Below are positions 16,110 through 26,288 of a DNA stretch of 64,000 nucleotides, one piece after another (position 1 is the stretch's first letter; every line of letters starts with the position of its first letter). Below the pieces are notes generated by a model. That model was not told where the DNA came from, did no database searches, and saw only the letters and a program-made list of their open reading frames with translations. A program made the position numbers and the translations under genes. Origin of the DNA: Candidatus Ozemobacteraceae bacterium (lineage in GTDB: Bacteria > Muiribacteriota > Ozemobacteria > Ozemobacterales > Ozemobacteraceae); the NCBI GenBank assembly GCA_035373905.1, contig DAOSOK010000027.1:10998-74997 (forward strand). Direction: 5' to 3'.

Positions 16110-17862
16110 TCTTTTCCGGTTTTTCAGGCTTCCTGCGGATGGCCACCAGGCGATAGACATCGAGAGGCTCCTTGCCCTTGACCTGCACGTTCTTCTCGAC
16201 CTTGTATTCAAAGCGGTCCTGGAGCATGCCAAACGTCGTCGTATCGGTCACGATCTCGCCGTTCGCGGCGAGTTTCTCGAACCGGGCGGCGAGGTTGACC
16301 GCGTCCCCGATCGCCGTGTATTCCATGCGGCGCGCGGACCCGAAGTTGCCCGCGACCACGTCGCCGGTCGTGATCGAAATGCCGAGGCCGAGCGACCGCC
16401 CCTGAAGCAGGGGGGCATATTCCTGCAGGAACTCGAGGAAGATCTCCTGGAGACGGAATGCCGTGAAGGCCGCACGCAGACAGTCATCCGGTTTGGTGAT
16501 GGGAGCGCCGAACAGCACCATCACGCCGTCGCCCATGAATTTGTCGATCGTCCCGTGGTTCCGCAGGATGACCTGAGAAGCGCGCTCGAACCAGCCGTTC
16601 AGGATCTGAACCAGCCCTTCGAGCGGAAGGACCGTCGTCATCGCCGTGAAGCCGCGCAGATCGGCAACCATGATCGTCACGCGCTGTCGCCTTCCGCCGA
16701 CAGCCGCCCCAGTCGGGTCCTGTTCGAGTTCGGCGACGACCTCTGGAGCGACGTACCGGCCGAACACTTCCTTCAGGTCCTGCTGGCGCTTCTGGATCTC
16801 CGCCGTGGTCCTGATGGCCTGGTCACGCTCGGAAATGGCGACCTCGTGGCTCTGACAATTGTTGAGCGCCGACGCGAGCACGTAGCCGAACGTTCCGAGA
16901 AGCGAGCGGTTTTCGGTCCGCACCTCGTCGGCATCCTGGCGAACGACGTTCATGAGGCCGACAATCCGCCCCTTCACGGTCAGGGGCATCGCCATGAGCG
17001 ATTCATGAGAACATGACGGAAGAATCGCCCGGATCGAGGGAAGCTGGCCCCGGCCATAGATGATGTTCGTGAGCCCCTTCTCGGGATCGTATTCGGTGAT
17101 TCCCCAGAAGCTGGGCGGCACCTTGATCACGAGCCCGTCGAGCCGGTTCGAGGCGAACCCGACGGCCCGGGCGGGCCGCAATTCGTTCGTTGTATAGTCT
17201 GCAAGATAGATGACGGCCTGCTGCACCCGGAAATACTTCTGAAGAATCTGGAACGCCTGGTCGAACACCCGCTCCATGTTCGTCAGACACCCGAGCAGAC
17301 TGAACTGGAGAAGCAGCTGGAAACGGTCTTCCCGTTCGTCGCGCTGCTGCTTTTCGAGCTTCTGATACCGAGCCAGTGGGACCGCGCCCGACGCGTTGAG
17401 GCTGTTGATGGCCGAGATCGCGCCGGCCAGAACCGACATCATGAACATCTCGAGCAGGAACTCCGCGGCGAGCCCCTTCCAGAGGCACAACCCGCCAAGG
17501 AAGAGGGTGCCCGGCACCAGGAGAATGGCCGCCACCGGGAGGAAGATATCGCCGCAGGCGGTCAGGACCCACGTCAGGATCAGCACATTACACAGACTCC
17601 GGGGGATATGCCAGACCGTTCCCCAGACAAGGACCGACGCAAGATCGATTAGCAGAGAGGCTCCGATACAAATCACCGGAATTCTGACGGTCGAATTGTC
17701 CCTGATGTTGGCGAAAAAACCTCGCAAGCCTGCAGGTTCAGGCGCCCCGGCAGGATTTTTTTTCTGTGGGGTTCCGGTTGGCGAGGCTGTTGGAAGCGTC
17801 GGGCTCGACACGGTTTTCTCTTCTCGAACGCAGAGTGCTTGGGCTTTCCAGCCCGAATTCAC
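16096..17862 (-). CDS. Membrane-bound class III adenylate cyclase with GAF domain
   Basis: Converts ATP to cAMP. The 588-aa protein has a polar N-terminal tail, about four membrane helices (roughly 59-155), a GAF sensor domain (about 190-340), a linker helix, and a class III catalytic domain (392-585). Catalytic residues are present: metal-binding Asp401 (VADLRGFTA) and Asp445 (KFMGDGVMVLFG), the purine-contact Lys441, and the transition-state Asn/Arg in EYTAIGDAVNLAARFE. The start is a GTG; no better ATG precedes the hydrophobic part. It lies 24 nt after the membrane-TPR gene and overlaps the GNAT gene, so the three are probably cotranscribed. Confidence 0.9.
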   Translation of the reverse strand: MNSGWKAQALCVREEKTVSSPTLPTASPTGTPQKKNPAGAPEPAGLRGFFANIRDNSTVRIPVICIGASLLIDLASVLVWGTVWHIPRSLCNVLILTWVLTACGDIFLPVAAILLVPGTLFLGGLCLWKGLAAEFLLEMFMMSVLAGAISAINSLNASGAVPLARYQKLEKQQRDEREDRFQLLLQFSLLGCLTNMERVFDQAFQILQKYFRVQQAVIYLADYTTNELRPARAVGFASNRLDGLVIKVPPSFWGITEYDPEKGLTNIIYGRGQLPSIRAILPSCSHESLMAMPLTVKGRIVGLMNVVRQDADEVRTENRSLLGTFGYVLASALNNCQSHEVAISERDQAIRTTAEIQKRQQDLKEVFGRYVAPEVVAELEQDPTGAAVGGRRQRVTIMVADLRGFTAMTTVLPLEGLVQILNGWFERASQVILRNHGTIDKFMGDGVMVLFGAPITKPDDCLRAAFTAFRLQEIFLEFLQEYAPLLQGRSLGLGISITTGDVVAGNFGSARRMEYTAIGDAVNLAARFEKLAANGEIVTDTTTFGMLQDRFEYKVEKNVQVKGKEPLDVYRLVAIRRKPEKPEKNARR

Positions 17863-17886
17863 TTTATCCCAACACCCGGGGGCCTG

Positions 17887-19935
17887 TCAAAATCCATCCA
17901 CGCCGGCCCCGGCGAGGAGGGCCCGCAACTCCAGCGCCCGGCTGAACGACGGATCGCAGGCAAGGCATCGTTTCAGCGCCTCCGCGGCTTCAGTCAGATG
18001 TTCGCACCGCGCGGCCGCAACGGCGAGGTTGTAGAACAGAACGGCCGAGGATGCCGGCTCCCGGGCGGCGACGGCAAGATGGTCGTATGCCTCCGGCCAT
18101 CGCGACAGGCGGGCATACGCTTCGCCGAGATGCGCTTTCAGCATGCGTTCCTGGGAACCGGTCTTGGTCCGAACGGCTTCGAGCAGACGTATCGTGGCCG
18201 TTGCATCGCCATCCTGCATCATCAGGCTGGCCATCCAGTGCAGGGACCTGATAACACGCCCGCCCTCCGGTGTCTCCCGCGCTCTTCTCATCTCGGCGAG
18301 AGCCGCTGCGCGATCCGCCGGAGATGCCGGAAAAACGTCCGTGACGATCCATCGATCGGGCCTCGCCGCGGAGAAGGTCCGGCCTTCCCGTTCCAGCCAT
18401 GGGCTTGTCGAGGCAAGGTAGACGAGAGCCGTGTCATCCCACCAGACTAGCTTCCAGTCAGAGCTGAAGGCGATCCGCCGCAGGAACTCACGCCAGGGAT
18501 CCGAGGCATTTTCGGGATACGGCAGAATGATGGTGTCGATCTTCGCGTCGGCACTCAAACGGCGCCATGCGCCGTCGTCGACGACCGCCTTGAGATACCT
18601 CTCGACTCTCTGCCACGGCATCGTCTGGAACATCGCGCTCATATAGGGCATCCTGCGGGGGGCGGATGCGGAATGAACGCAGGGATTGTCGTAGAACGCG
18701 ATGAAGTTGCCCCACATATCGTGCGAGAACAGGCGTCGGCCGAGGCCGTTACGTGTCAGGAACCGGAGTGCCGCATCGGGAAACTCGCCGGCGGAGTCGT
18801 AGGCGTCGGCCGGCGCCGCACAGCCTGCCGGATGCGGACGGGAACAATGTCCCGGCAGGAACACCGACGGCGCGAACAGCAGCACGGCAGCGATTCCGAG
18901 AATCCCCGCGACCGCGTGCTTCGGCGATGCTTCTCCCTCCGCTTCGTTCGGGGATATCTCGCCCGGTATTCCCGCAAGAAACGGAACGAGGACGACGGCG
19001 GAGGTTATGATATATCTTACGCTTATAAAAGGCAATATTATAAAGGCCGCGGCGGAAAGCGTCTCGGGATCGATGAAATTCCGTTTCCTGAACACCCGCA
19101 TGAGAATGGCTGCCCACGCCAGGAGGATGAGCAGATTCCTGGAGCTTCCGTACGGTTCGAACGTCATCGGCACCAGTTCGACGTTCCAGAACCCCAAGTT
19201 CCTGATCATCCGTTCGCCTTCGTAGTAGGAACCAGCCTGGCCGACCAGGTGCGATCCGGCCGGGGACAGCGCGGCGGCCGTCACGAGAACAATCACATAT
19301 AGCGCATGATATTTCCAGTCATCCGTCTTCAGTTTCGTTCCAGAGCGGTCCGGAACGAGCCAGATCAACGCATACACGATGCCGAAGAGAATCTCGATGT
19401 GGCAATTCGCCCAGAGCAGGGCGGCCGGAACGAGGCAGACCGCCCCACGGAGTCCCGGCATGCGCACGAGCAGGGTCATCAGGGCGAGCCCGGCAACGGA
19501 TACGAGGTGCGGACGAGGCTCGAAGCGTGTCGATGCGGCGGCGAACCCGAGAAGAAGAAGGGCCGGCGCAAGATGCCGCGCGAGAGGAGACGTTCCCGCC
19601 CGACGCCACGAAGCGACGCCCACGAACAGGAACGCCGCGAGAATCAGCACTCCTCGCAGGAGATCGATGCCTGCGTAGCCGCCCCAGCGCCAGACGGTCT
19701 GAACCACCACCCCGAACAGCCACTCGTAATTCGGAAAAAACCTGGGCGCGACGTCGGGCAGAGGGATCAGCCACCGGTCGGCATGAGGAACCCCCCCTTC
19801 AGCCAGGATCGCCCCGCCGTTCATCAGGTGGAACCATACGTCGCACCCCATGGTCAGGCCGATACAGCCGAGGGCCATCGCGACCGCCGCGATAAGCCAG
19901 AGCATCGTCGGAACGAGCCTTGTCATTCGATTCAT
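17887..19935 (-). CDS. Polytopic membrane protein with C-terminal TPR repeats (GT-C-like)
   Basis: 682 aa. About ten hydrophobic helices fill the first 380 residues. An acidic/aromatic loop follows the first helix (GCDVWFHLMNGGAILAEGG), a layout like GT-C glycosyltransferases and their relatives that use lipid-linked sugars. A soluble region follows, and the last 130 residues contain TPR-type helices (LLEAVRTKTG, EAYARLSRWPEAYDHLAVAA, EAAEALKRCLACDPSF). No definite enzyme assignment is possible. It is the first gene of the operon with the cyclase. An AT-rich codon patch lies near 19009-19044. Confidence 0.7.
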   Translation of the reverse strand: MNRMTRLVPTMLWLIAAVAMALGCIGLTMGCDVWFHLMNGGAILAEGGVPHADRWLIPLPDVAPRFFPNYEWLFGVVVQTVWRWGGYAGIDLLRGVLILAAFLFVGVASWRRAGTSPLARHLAPALLLLGFAAASTRFEPRPHLVSVAGLALMTLLVRMPGLRGAVCLVPAALLWANCHIEILFGIVYALIWLVPDRSGTKLKTDDWKYHALYVIVLVTAAALSPAGSHLVGQAGSYYEGERMIRNLGFWNVELVPMTFEPYGSSRNLLILLAWAAILMRVFRKRNFIDPETLSAAAFIILPFISVRYIITSAVVLVPFLAGIPGEISPNEAEGEASPKHAVAGILGIAAVLLFAPSVFLPGHCSRPHPAGCAAPADAYDSAGEFPDAALRFLTRNGLGRRLFSHDMWGNFIAFYDNPCVHSASAPRRMPYMSAMFQTMPWQRVERYLKAVVDDGAWRRLSADAKIDTIILPYPENASDPWREFLRRIAFSSDWKLVWWDDTALVYLASTSPWLEREGRTFSAARPDRWIVTDVFPASPADRAAALAEMRRARETPEGGRVIRSLHWMASLMMQDGDATATIRLLEAVRTKTGSQERMLKAHLGEAYARLSRWPEAYDHLAVAAREPASSAVLFYNLAVAAARCEHLTEAAEALKRCLACDPSFSRALELRALLAGAGVDGF

Positions 19936-20007
19936 CGCCGTTCAGAGTAGCCTATGCCGGAGGATTTTGCACTCGTCATTTCTCCGGGCAAGAGGTATCA
20001 TGAGGCA

Positions 20008-22836
20008 ATGAGCGCCGAGCACGGCACCAGCCGCCACGAGAGGACGAGTCTGGCGATCCAGGCCGTGATTCTAATCCTTTCAGCCTGGATCGGCCTCGAA
20101 GCCTGGATCGATCATCGCGAGCACCAGGCCCGGCAGGCTTTTGCCGCCCGGGCTTCCGACCGGGTGACGGAGCTTGCGGCAAGCTCGAATCCCGATCTGT
20201 ATGCCAGGGCGACCCTGCTTCCCCTTCTGAGGCTCGCCGACGCGACGGCCGACAGACTCAGGCAGATGGCCGGCCGACGCGGAATCACGACGGCATTCTA
20301 CCGGTACGACGCCGACGGCCGTCGCATCGATATCTCTCCCGCGAACGCAACGAACCTGTGGCTGATGGACCGGCTCGCACGCGCCCTGACGACCGGAGAC
20401 GAGCGACTCGTAGCGGAGTATGGAAAGCAGATCGACCGCAAACTACCCTTTCTGATCGGCGAGGGGCGCGACCTGGTCTGGCTGAGGAACGAGCGTGGCC
20501 GGCTCATCGAGGTGTTCAGCGACAAAGGGAAGGGCTACGTCGCCTGGAACGCCGATGCGAAAGGCGTCAGAATCCTTCACTGTCTCACGACTCCGACGGA
20601 AGCCGAATTTTTCAACCTGCTCCTTCCGCCCGGCGGCAAACGCGACATCCTGATCGCGGGCTTCGGCCGCACCGGCGAGGACATCGTGCTGCAACGCGGC
20701 AGGCTGATCGATCCGCTGGCCACGCGGGCTTACAAAACGATTTCCGCCGAAGGACACTCCATGAGCGGCATGCATGGCGGCTTCCACTGGGAATTTCTCG
20801 AAACATCGGACGGGCGCATCGTTTACGGTGCGTTCGAACCGCCCGCCTCCCGGGAAGAATTCGTCCGGCTCGCGGTGAGATCCCTGGCCGTCGCGCTCCT
20901 GATCATCTCTCTCCTCGTCCTGACCGGTTCGAACCGAACGACGCGCCTGCGACTCCGCTTTCTCCTGGTGATGCTGTTTCTCGCATCGACTTCGATTCCG
21001 CTGTTCAGCATCATGGTCGGCTCAATCGACGTGGTGGACATGTATCAGGACGTTCTCGGCACGCGGGTCAAAGCCGCGCAGGACGAAGCGATCCGGAATC
21101 TCTCACAGGGATTCAACGGACATCTGGCGTCAGCCACCACGGCGATGAGGCCGTATATCCAGCGGGCAGCCGACGCGAGCGGAACCGCCGACGGAGCCGC
21201 CATTCTCCGTTCTCTCCGGCGCGCGAAGCTCGCAGACTGGCTGCAGCTCCGCGATGCAGCCGGACAGCTGGTGTATTCCTCGACGCCCACCGGACCGACC
21301 GACCGTGAGACCCTGCTGATGAGCATGGCCCGCAGGGCTATCGAGCGGTATGAGCCGGCACGGCTCTCCGAAAAGCCATACAAGGGAAACTCCCTCACCG
21401 ACCAGATGGTACGGCGCGACGACATGGGTTTCTCGACGCTGATCAGCCAGAACAAGCGGGTCCAGCTGGTCCAGTCAGGCTCGAACAAGATTCTGTATTA
21501 TCTCGCCGCGCTCCCGCGCGGCAAAGGCGAAGTGGCATACATGGAGACGCGCCTTCCCCTCGCCACGGCGGTCAAGACCTATCTCCGACGGAAAGCCCTT
21601 CAGCGACAGGAGTTCGACGGGGGCTGGATCCGGTTCTTCGCCCTCGACATGCAGAAGAACACCTGGCCGCTTCCACCGCCCCGCTCCCTCGCTCGCGGCC
21701 TTTCGAAACTTGCCATGGCAAGCTGGATCACCGACCGCCCCCAGACATCGCGTCTGTCGATCGGTGGGAAGGGCGGATTCGCCGTCTGCATCGCCAGTCC
21801 GAACCTCGCGGACCATTGCCTCATCGCCTACTACGCGGACGACCGGTACGTCGACCGCATTCGCCGCCTCTGGCGCGATATCGTCGCGACCGAGGCTGCG
21901 TTCCTCGTCATGCTCGCCATTCTCGCCTTCGGCATCGCAAAACAGCTTCTGAAACCGCTCCAGGAGATCGAAGGCGCCGTCCAGGCACTGTCGGCACGCA
22001 ATTTCGACAAGCGCCTCGAAGTCGTCGGAAACGACGAGATGGCCCGCCTGTTCCAGACATTCAACGAGATGATGGCCGAGAGCCGCGAACTCCAGGTCGC
22101 CCGCAACGTCCAGGAAGGGCTCGTTCCGACGAAGTTTCCGGACATGCCGGGCTATTCAATAGCAGGAAAAATTTTTACAGCTTCAGATCTGAGCGGAGAC
22201 TGTCTCGACGGCTTCCGCCTGCCGGACGGCCGGTTCGCGTTTCTCGTCGGCGACATCACCGGCCACGGGGTCGCGGCGGCGCTGTTGATGGCTTTTTCCC
22301 GCGCGGCGACATTCCACTGGAGCCAGTCGGAAAAGCTGACATCGAGCGATTTCGCCGACACCCTCGACACGCTTCTCAAGCGCCAGCGTGACGCGCGACG
22401 CTTCATGTCGGCCATCTGCGGCATTCTCGACCCGGTCAGCCACGAGATCGAGTTCATCACCTGCGGCCATCCCTATCCCGTCTTCATCGATGCCTCAGGA
22501 AAGCCCCGTCTCGTCGGTTCCCCGATGCTTCCGCTCGGTCGCGGGAAGAAACCGGCCGTCAGGACACTCGAAAAGGTTGTGATGAGCCCGGGCACGCGCA
22601 TGCTGATCGCGACGGACGGCTTCATAGAAGCGCTCGACGCGGGGCAACACCCCATCGGCTTCGAACGTCTGCAAGAGTGGGCCGCCGAGCTGTCCACGGA
22701 CCGCGCGGAGGAGTGGATCGCACGCATGATGCACCGGGTCGACGAGGTCAGCCCACCGCCGCGGCTCGACGACACGACCATCTTTGCAATCGTCAGGCAG
22801 CCGGGAATGAAGGAGGATCGGCATGAAAACGGCTGA
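20008..22836 (+). CDS. Membrane SpoIIE-type PP2C phosphatase with HAMP domain (1)
   Basis: Signal-controlled Ser/Thr phosphatase of the RsbU/SpoIIE type, likely acting on a phosphorylated anti-anti-sigma-like partner. From ATG 20008 the protein has 942 aa: a TM helix near 14-33, an extracytoplasmic region, two TM helices (about 290-345), a second sensory region, a TM near 640, a HAMP domain (LLKPLQEIEGAVQALSARNF onward) and a PP2C domain with DLSGDCLDGF, VGDITGHGVAAALLM and IATDGFIEA. The start is uncertain: ATG 19954 would add 18 residues but has no ribosome site, whereas GAGG lies just before 20008. The stop overlaps the next gene by 14 nt. Confidence 0.88.
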   Translation: MSAEHGTSRHERTSLAIQAVILILSAWIGLEAWIDHREHQARQAFAARASDRVTELAASSNPDLYARATLLPLLRLADATADRLRQMAGRRGITTAFYRYDADGRRIDISPANATNLWLMDRLARALTTGDERLVAEYGKQIDRKLPFLIGEGRDLVWLRNERGRLIEVFSDKGKGYVAWNADAKGVRILHCLTTPTEAEFFNLLLPPGGKRDILIAGFGRTGEDIVLQRGRLIDPLATRAYKTISAEGHSMSGMHGGFHWEFLETSDGRIVYGAFEPPASREEFVRLAVRSLAVALLIISLLVLTGSNRTTRLRLRFLLVMLFLASTSIPLFSIMVGSIDVVDMYQDVLGTRVKAAQDEAIRNLSQGFNGHLASATTAMRPYIQRAADASGTADGAAILRSLRRAKLADWLQLRDAAGQLVYSSTPTGPTDRETLLMSMARRAIERYEPARLSEKPYKGNSLTDQMVRRDDMGFSTLISQNKRVQLVQSGSNKILYYLAALPRGKGEVAYMETRLPLATAVKTYLRRKALQRQEFDGGWIRFFALDMQKNTWPLPPPRSLARGLSKLAMASWITDRPQTSRLSIGGKGGFAVCIASPNLADHCLIAYYADDRYVDRIRRLWRDIVATEAAFLVMLAILAFGIAKQLLKPLQEIEGAVQALSARNFDKRLEVVGNDEMARLFQTFNEMMAESRELQVARNVQEGLVPTKFPDMPGYSIAGKIFTASDLSGDCLDGFRLPDGRFAFLVGDITGHGVAAALLMAFSRAATFHWSQSEKLTSSDFADTLDTLLKRQRDARRFMSAICGILDPVSHEIEFITCGHPYPVFIDASGKPRLVGSPMLPLGRGKKPAVRTLEKVVMSPGTRMLIATDGFIEALDAGQHPIGFERLQEWAAELSTDRAEEWIARMMHRVDEVSPPPRLDDTTIFAIVRQPGMKEDRHENG

Positions 22837-25684
22837 ATCCGGCTTCGGACGGCTCGCCCTGCTCGCGTTCGGTATTCCCCTCCTGATCCTCGCCGTCATC
22901 GGCAACCACACCCTGGGCCGTTTCGAGGACAGCGCGGACCGGCTGCGTCTCGAAACCCAGGAACGGAGCCTGGACAGCATCGTGGCGGCGACGGCCGAAA
23001 ACGAGTATATCCTCGCCTGCCTCAGAGAACGGGCCCGCCTCATCCGGCAGTCGGGTCTCGAAAACGCCGACCTCAGGAACGCTTTGCAAGCCGCTTCTCG
23101 CAGAGACGGTCTCGGCGTCAGTCTGTTCCTGTACGACAGCAACCGGCTGGTGTTTTCGGCGGGCTCCCTCCAGGCCGGCTCGCTGTTCGAGCGGCTGATG
23201 GAGCTCCTTCACAGGGATGGCGAAGCGTTTCTGGCCGGTCAGCGCGCCGTGAAGGACGATCTGATGGCGATGTTCGGGCCGGGCAACCGTCTCGAGCTGA
23301 TCAAACGGTCGCGCGGCCTTCTCAGCCGTTTTGGCCGGCCAGGCAAGAGCCGTGGAGCCTATTTCTGGAACGAGTATCCCGATGGAACGTCTCTGTTCGC
23401 ACTCGTCCATCGGGTTCCCGAGGCCGCCGACCGCTTCAGACGCGTCAGACAGCGAGCCGGCATGACCTGGTCCGGCTTCGCCCTGCCCGGGAACGACCGA
23501 TGGCTCCCACCCCCGAACACCCCGGATCAGGACATGAAGATCGCCTGGGAAAAATGCCGCTCGACCGGCCGTCTCCAGGTCAGGCACGCTGACCTCGAAT
23601 GGGTGTTCTGTCAGAGCCAGCAGGAGCTGGTCTGGTGCGTCGCCTCCCCCGTTCCCGCCGGGTCCTCGGCACCCGCGATCAGGAATCTCGTCATCACGGC
23701 ATCGGCGGTGTCGGCCCTGCTTCTGCTGACGTGGTTGTTCGCCAGCGCGGGCATCCGGCCAGGGCCGGACATCATCCGCCTGATCGAGGCTCTTCCACTT
23801 CGGCTCAGGCTCACCCTTCTGTTCGTGATGGCGACGGTCCTTCCGCTCGGCCTCGCCTCGATCATCGGCGGCATCGGCGTCATGGATCGCATCGAGGTTC
23901 TCACCGTCGAATCCGACCGACAGGCTCTCGGACGTCTCCATCGCTACGAGCACGGGGTTTCCTCCTACCTCGAGAAGTTCCGCGTCATCGCCGAGCGGCT
24001 TCGCGATCATCCCGCCATTCGTGAAGGCCGCATCGAATCCCTCGGTCCGATGCTGTCGAAGCTCCAGGAACAAGACGCGTTCCAGGACCTCGAAGTCCGC
24101 GACCACCAGGCCAGGCCCCTCTTCTCGACGATCGATGCCCAGGTCAAGGGAAGCAACCAGGCGATCGAGATGTTCAGCCGCACCGCGGTCCGCCGGTATG
24201 CTCCCGCCCGCGGTCTCCAAGCGGACAAGGTTACAGCCTCGGAACTCATCGGCGAAGCCATTCTCTCGTCGGACGACGTGGGTCTCGCCTCGATGCTGCG
24301 CTCGCGCGGCAAGGTCTGGACGTTCAGAATGGGGACGAACCCCACCCTCTGGTTCTGGGACGTCTACCCCGACCAGGCAACAGGGCCGGCCTTCATCTGC
24401 CTGACGCACCAGCTCGAATGGATCTACGGCCGGTATATCAACGCCCTCGTCGCGAAACGGGTTTCGGAATCGGCACCCAGGCCGGTCATCATGCGCTACG
24501 GCAGCAGCATCGCGAACGATCGCCCGCGGCCGGCGATTTCCGGCGCCGACCGTCTGGCCCTGCGGAACGCTGCCATCCGCAGCCAGGAGTCCGGTCGCGT
24601 GTTGTCCCGGACGATCCGACTGGCAGACGGCATCTACCGCGCGGTGATCAAGCCCGAAACCGCCCTGGGAAGCTACATCCTGGCGGACCTCATGCCGATC
24701 GAGGAGCAGCTCCGCGCGCTCGCCCCCATCCGTAACCGACTGAAGCTCACTGCAGCCATGGCCCTCGTGCTGTCTCTTCTCGCGGCGTCGCTGATCGCGT
24801 CGCTGTTCATCGTTCCGATAACCGACCTGGGCGAGGGCATCAGCGCCATCCGCCGCAGAGACTCGGCGTTTCGCATCCCTCTCCGCCGCCCGGACGAGTT
24901 CGGAGCCGTCGCATCGGCCTTCAATCGCCTTCTGAGCGAGTTCAAGGAACTCGAATACGGCCGTATCGTCCAGGAAAGTCTTCTTCCCGCCGTCACGGAT
25001 GCGCCGGAAGGGTATGAGATCAGCGTCATGCGGCGTTCAGCGACCGATCTCGCCGGCGATTATTACGATGTCGTCCGTCTGTATGACGGAAAATTCGCGA
25101 TCGTGCTCGGGGACGTGACCGGTCACGGCATCGCGGCGGCCCTTCCCATGGCCATGGCAAAGGCGACCGTCGAATATGAGACCATCTCGCGCTGGGGGTA
25201 TCCGGGCCCGCTGTTGGCGCGTCTCAACGCCCTCTTCAACCGGGAGCTCAAGCCGCGTCAGAAGTTCATGACGATGGGGTGCATCCTCCTCGATCCCGTC
25301 ACCCACACCATCACGTTCGACAACTCGGGTCATCCATATCCTATGATATATAGTCATTCAGACAAGCGTTGTTCCGAGATGGTCCTTCCTTCTCCACCCC
25401 TCGGAATACGGGCATCGCGCACCAGCAAGCCCGTCTCGCGCGTCATACAAGCCGGTGACGTCGTCCTCCTGTACACCGACGGAATCATTGAATGCACGGG
25501 ACGCTCGACCGGCGAAATGTTCGGCTACCCCGCGCTCATGAAGCTGCTCGAAACGTGCGCCGAGACTCCCGGGCTTTCGTCCGGCCAGATCCTCGAACGC
25601 ATTTTCGCGACACTCGACGAGTGGCGTGTGGACGGCCCGCTCGCGGACGACATCACCCTGCTCCTTCTGCGGCGAAACGCCTGA
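22823..25684 (+). CDS. Membrane SpoIIE-type PP2C phosphatase with HAMP domain (2)
   Basis: Tandem paralogue of the preceding gene with the same layout: N-terminal TM, extracytoplasmic region, paired TMs near 300-350, second sensory region, TM near 650 (MALVLSLLAASLIASLFIVP), HAMP, and a PP2C/SpoIIE domain. The metal-binding motifs are canonical here: DLAGDYYDVVRL, LGDVTGHGIAAALPM, LLYTDGIIECTG and LADDITLLLL. 953 aa. AGGAGG precedes the ATG. The two sensors differ greatly in their input regions, so they probably read different signals onto similar outputs. An A/T-codon patch lies at 25333-25365. Confidence 0.88.
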   Translation: MKTAESGFGRLALLAFGIPLLILAVIGNHTLGRFEDSADRLRLETQERSLDSIVAATAENEYILACLRERARLIRQSGLENADLRNALQAASRRDGLGVSLFLYDSNRLVFSAGSLQAGSLFERLMELLHRDGEAFLAGQRAVKDDLMAMFGPGNRLELIKRSRGLLSRFGRPGKSRGAYFWNEYPDGTSLFALVHRVPEAADRFRRVRQRAGMTWSGFALPGNDRWLPPPNTPDQDMKIAWEKCRSTGRLQVRHADLEWVFCQSQQELVWCVASPVPAGSSAPAIRNLVITASAVSALLLLTWLFASAGIRPGPDIIRLIEALPLRLRLTLLFVMATVLPLGLASIIGGIGVMDRIEVLTVESDRQALGRLHRYEHGVSSYLEKFRVIAERLRDHPAIREGRIESLGPMLSKLQEQDAFQDLEVRDHQARPLFSTIDAQVKGSNQAIEMFSRTAVRRYAPARGLQADKVTASELIGEAILSSDDVGLASMLRSRGKVWTFRMGTNPTLWFWDVYPDQATGPAFICLTHQLEWIYGRYINALVAKRVSESAPRPVIMRYGSSIANDRPRPAISGADRLALRNAAIRSQESGRVLSRTIRLADGIYRAVIKPETALGSYILADLMPIEEQLRALAPIRNRLKLTAAMALVLSLLAASLIASLFIVPITDLGEGISAIRRRDSAFRIPLRRPDEFGAVASAFNRLLSEFKELEYGRIVQESLLPAVTDAPEGYEISVMRRSATDLAGDYYDVVRLYDGKFAIVLGDVTGHGIAAALPMAMAKATVEYETISRWGYPGPLLARLNALFNRELKPRQKFMTMGCILLDPVTHTITFDNSGHPYPMIYSHSDKRCSEMVLPSPPLGIRASRTSKPVSRVIQAGDVVLLYTDGIIECTGRSTGEMFGYPALMKLLETCAETPGLSSGQILERIFATLDEWRVDGPLADDITLLLLRRNA

Positions 25685-25720
25685 GAAAAGGCGCGGATTC
25701 AACAGATCCCGACATGCAAA

Positions 25721-25744
25721 CAGGGCGCCCATTCGGGCGCCCTG
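25721..25744. terminator. Bidirectional hairpin between convergent genes
   Basis: CAGGGCGCCC, loop ATTC, GGGCGCCCTG: a perfect 10-bp palindrome between the phosphatase gene and the minus-strand exported protein. T-rich flanks are short on both sides. Confidence 0.7.
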
Positions 25745-25763
25745 TGCGTGAGGACGAATGTGC

Positions 25764-26198
25764 TCAGTTGCCGGCGGCAGGGGCGGGTGCCGGAGCATCG
25801 GCGGCCGGAGCGTCGGCCGGGGCCGCTGCGGGAGCGGGAGCGGCAGCGGTCTTTTCGGTGAAGGATTCGACCTTGATGGCGGCCATGGGATGCTTCTCGT
25901 TGGCGGGAAGCAGTTCGCCCTTCACGGTGACTTCCTTGCCGGCCAGCTTTTCGAGGTCGCCCATGATCGTCTTGTTGCCCTTCACGGGAAGGAGTTTGAA
26001 CACGTCGTTTCCTGCCTTGAGGGTGACGGTGTTGTATTTTTCGTTCTTCTCGGCCTGCTTCACTTCGATCGTTCCGGTCTTTTCGACGATTTCGCCTTTG
26101 ACCTTGGTCTCGACGGCCGGCTTGGCAGCCATCGCCGAGAACGGAACGCCGCCGATGAGCGCCGCAACGAGACCCGTGACAAGAACCAGCTTCTTCAT
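25764..26198 (-). CDS. Small exported protein with Ala/Pro-rich tail, unknown
   Basis: 144 residues. Signal peptide MKKLVLVTGLVAALIGGV ... AMA-A, then a compact domain of alternating strands (about 30-110) that reads like a small OB- or SH3-type barrel (VKGEIVEKTGTIEV, KEVTVKGELLP), and a low-complexity Ala/Pro/Asp tail of about 30 residues. Periplasmic metal- or nucleic-acid-independent OB domains of this size exist, but I do not recognise this one. ATG 26198 is chosen over an ATG eight codons earlier because AGGAGA lies eight bases upstream and the signal peptide then begins correctly. Confidence 0.75.
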   Translation of the reverse strand: MKKLVLVTGLVAALIGGVPFSAMAAKPAVETKVKGEIVEKTGTIEVKQAEKNEKYNTVTLKAGNDVFKLLPVKGNKTIMGDLEKLAGKEVTVKGELLPANEKHPMAAIKVESFTEKTAAAPAPAAAPADAPAADAPAPAPAAGN

Positions 26199-26288
26199 AT
26201 GAACATCTCCTGTTTTCATCAAACCAAAAGTATCGCCCCTTACTCGGAGCGTGCCGGGTACATACGCCCGAAAAGCCGTACAGTCAAG

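Noticed and set aside
18673..19302. Plus-strand frame opposite the membrane-TPR gene
   Set aside because: Shadow frame; the minus-strand gene has clear membrane helices and TPR repeats in this interval.
22793..24409. Long minus-strand frame opposite the second SpoIIE-type gene
   Set aside because: Shadow of the real gene; no ribosome site, no recognisable domain, composition typical of GC-rich antisense frames.
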